DNA of 5,544 bases from an uncultured bacterium. Its GTDB lineage: Bacteria > Actinomycetota > Coriobacteriia > Coriobacteriales > Coriobacteriaceae. Of this stretch, positions 5,018-5,544 are shown in pieces. The notes below the pieces were generated by a model. That model saw only the letters and a program-made list of their open reading frames with translations. It was not told the DNA's origin and searched no databases. The translations under genes and the position numbers were made by a program. The DNA lies in contig CAJMRZ010000116.1 in the NCBI GenBank assembly GCA_905215945.1, positions 1 to 5,544 of the forward strand. Direction: 5' to 3'. How positions within the stretch are numbered: the stretch's first letter is position 1; the number at the start of each line of letters is the position of its first letter.

Positions 5018-5029
5018 CAACCTGTTCAA
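5013..5029. promoter_or_regulatory. Perfect 7-3-7 operator-like inverted repeat in the divergent region
   Basis: TTGAACA (5013-5019) and TGTTCAA (5023-5029) flank ACC. The site sits between lctP and the divergent flippase gene, over the tentative lctP -35 and about 46 bp upstream of the predicted flippase transcription start. Its size suits a dimeric regulator (TetR or GntR type); the regulator is not in this window. It is not a LexA box, because GAAC and GTTC are 5 bp apart rather than 4. Confidence 0.5.
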
Positions 5030-5054
5030 AAACACGAGCGAACACCGCCGCGTC

Positions 5055-5060
5055 TATACT
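5055..5060 (+). promoter_or_regulatory. -10 element for the flippase gene
   Basis: TATACT matches the -10 consensus at five of six positions. It places transcription start near 5067, about 22 nt before the TTG start. No recognisable -35 lies 16-18 bp upstream (ACACGA region), so the promoter may need an activator or be weak. Confidence 0.45.
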
Positions 5061-5074
5061 AGAGCGCAGCAATA

Positions 5075-5081
5075 GAAAGGA
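5075..5081 (+). promoter_or_regulatory. Ribosome binding site supporting a TTG start
   Basis: GAAAGGA lies 7 nt before the TTG at 5089. No ATG or GTG is as well placed; the first in-frame ATG is codon 87 (5347) and would remove the whole cytosolic N-terminal region. Confidence 0.65.
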
Positions 5082-5088
5082 CCCCGCT

Positions 5089-5544
5089 TTGAGCATCACG
5101 CCCCTCGATAGCATTCGCCGCGTCATCGCCCGCCGCAACGGCATCTCCAACCCCGCTGCATCGAAAGACGGCGCCGCGAAGGCCCAGGGCGGCCGCATCG
5201 AGAACGGCCTCTTCCCTGCCTCCCACACGGCCGAAGAGCTCGCGCGCATCCAGGAGCTGAGCCAGCGCAACGCCGGTGGCCCCAATAGCAACCAAGTCAC
5301 ACGTCACCGGCGCGAGCGCGATCGAGAGCCCGGCCCCGTACGCCGCATGGTCAACGCTTGGTGGAACCGTCTGCTCGGCGCCGTCTACGGCGGCGGGTTC
5401 TCCACGCAAGAGGCTGAATACGAAGAGCACGCCACCCGCCGCGATTACCTTTGGAACACTCTCGGCACCGCCGTGTGGGGCTTGGCGTTTCCGCTGCTCA
5501 CCATCGTGTCCACACAGCTCGTGGGCGCCGAAGAAGCAGGCAAA
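5089..5544 (+). CDS. Probable polysaccharide flippase-type membrane protein with long N-terminal extension, 3'-truncated by the window edge
   Basis: From a TTG start, 152 codons are open to the window end. Residues 1-118 are hydrophilic and rich in charge, with an arginine-rich stretch at 71-86 (TRHRRERDREPGPVRR) and an amphipathic patch near 87-100 (MVNAWWNRLLGAVY). Residues 120-143 (YLWNTLGTAVWGLAFPLLTI and following) form the first membrane segment, running into VSTQLVGAEEAGK. This layout (N-x-(I/L)G ... LTI(V)-x-T-x-L(V/L)GAEEAG) is typical of the first helix of Wzx-like lipid-linked oligosaccharide flippases of the MVF/MATE-like superfamily, which move polysaccharide repeat units across the membrane. 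Most family members begin almost directly at this helix, so an extension of about 115 residues is unusual. With only one helix visible, the family call is moderate. The codon pattern (G/C-rich third positions) supports this frame over the minus-strand frames opposite it. Confidence 0.68.
   Translation, partial: MSITPLDSIRRVIARRNGISNPAASKDGAAKAQGGRIENGLFPASHTAEELARIQELSQRNAGGPNSNQVTRHRRERDREPGPVRRMVNAWWNRLLGAVYGGGFSTQEAEYEEHATRRDYLWNTLGTAVWGLAFPLLTIVSTQLVGAEEAGK

Noticed and set aside
5013..5029. LexA (SOS) box
   Set aside because: The GAAC and GTTC half-sites are separated by 5 bp instead of the 4 bp in the Gram-positive LexA consensus, and the flanking C/G bases are missing.
4376..5075. Plus-strand open frames opposite the 5' part of lctP (4376-4891 and 4443-5075)
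   Set aside because: Both are antisense to lctP, and the second runs through the promoter region. Neither has a supporting ribosome site or family resemblance.
5010..5430. Minus-strand open frames opposite the flippase gene (5010-5300 and 5059-5430)
   Set aside because: The plus-strand frame has a ribosome site, a -10 element, a plausible membrane helix and better codon pattern. The minus frames would overlap the divergent regulatory region without start signals.

Overview
The window looks like ordinary chromosome from a high-GC Gram-positive-type bacterium, most likely a gut Coriobacteriia member (Collinsella-like). This rests on the strong G/C preference at third codon positions, AAGGAG-type ribosome binding sites, one TTG start, and intergenic hairpin repeats with a GGGGAC core that I associate with this group. 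The taxonomic call is inference; there is no rRNA or marker gene to confirm it.

Four genes lie on the minus strand and one on the plus strand. From right to left, the minus genes are a lactate permease family transporter (lctP, 3338-4909), ATP-dependent phosphoenolpyruvate carboxykinase (pckA, 1389-3059), a free-standing B3/B4-domain protein of unknown role (442-1161), and the N-terminal part of a MarR-family regulator (1-271, running off the left edge). Diverging from lctP, a TTG-started gene begins at 5089 and runs off the right edge. It appears to encode a polysaccharide flippase-type membrane protein with a long cytosolic N-terminus. All five genes are well separated and seem to be independent transcription units rather than one operon.

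The gaps hold most of the unusual structure. The 3' ends of pckA and of the B3/B4 gene each carry the same 36-bp hairpin in opposite orientations, and both are placed to act as terminators. The gap between lctP and pckA (3060-3337) holds a mosaic of 27-bp-spaced repeats and hairpins built around GGGAC, then a perfect LacI-type palindrome (3134-3149) and a second small dyad in front of pckA. The lctP/flippase divergent region holds a perfect 7-3-7 inverted repeat (5013-5029). The leader of the B3/B4 gene has a good sigma-70-type promoter (TTGCTC, 17 bp, TACAAT) and three GC-rich arms that can pair in alternative ways.

Functionally, pckA (phosphoenolpyruvate/oxaloacetate node) and lctP (lactate or related 2-hydroxy acid transport) both fit central carbon metabolism in a fermenter. 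The operator-like sites suggest separate control. I see no phage, CRISPR, toxin-antitoxin, defence or biosynthetic cluster, and no convincing new multi-gene system. The repeat family and the B3/B4 leader are the parts most worth a second look.
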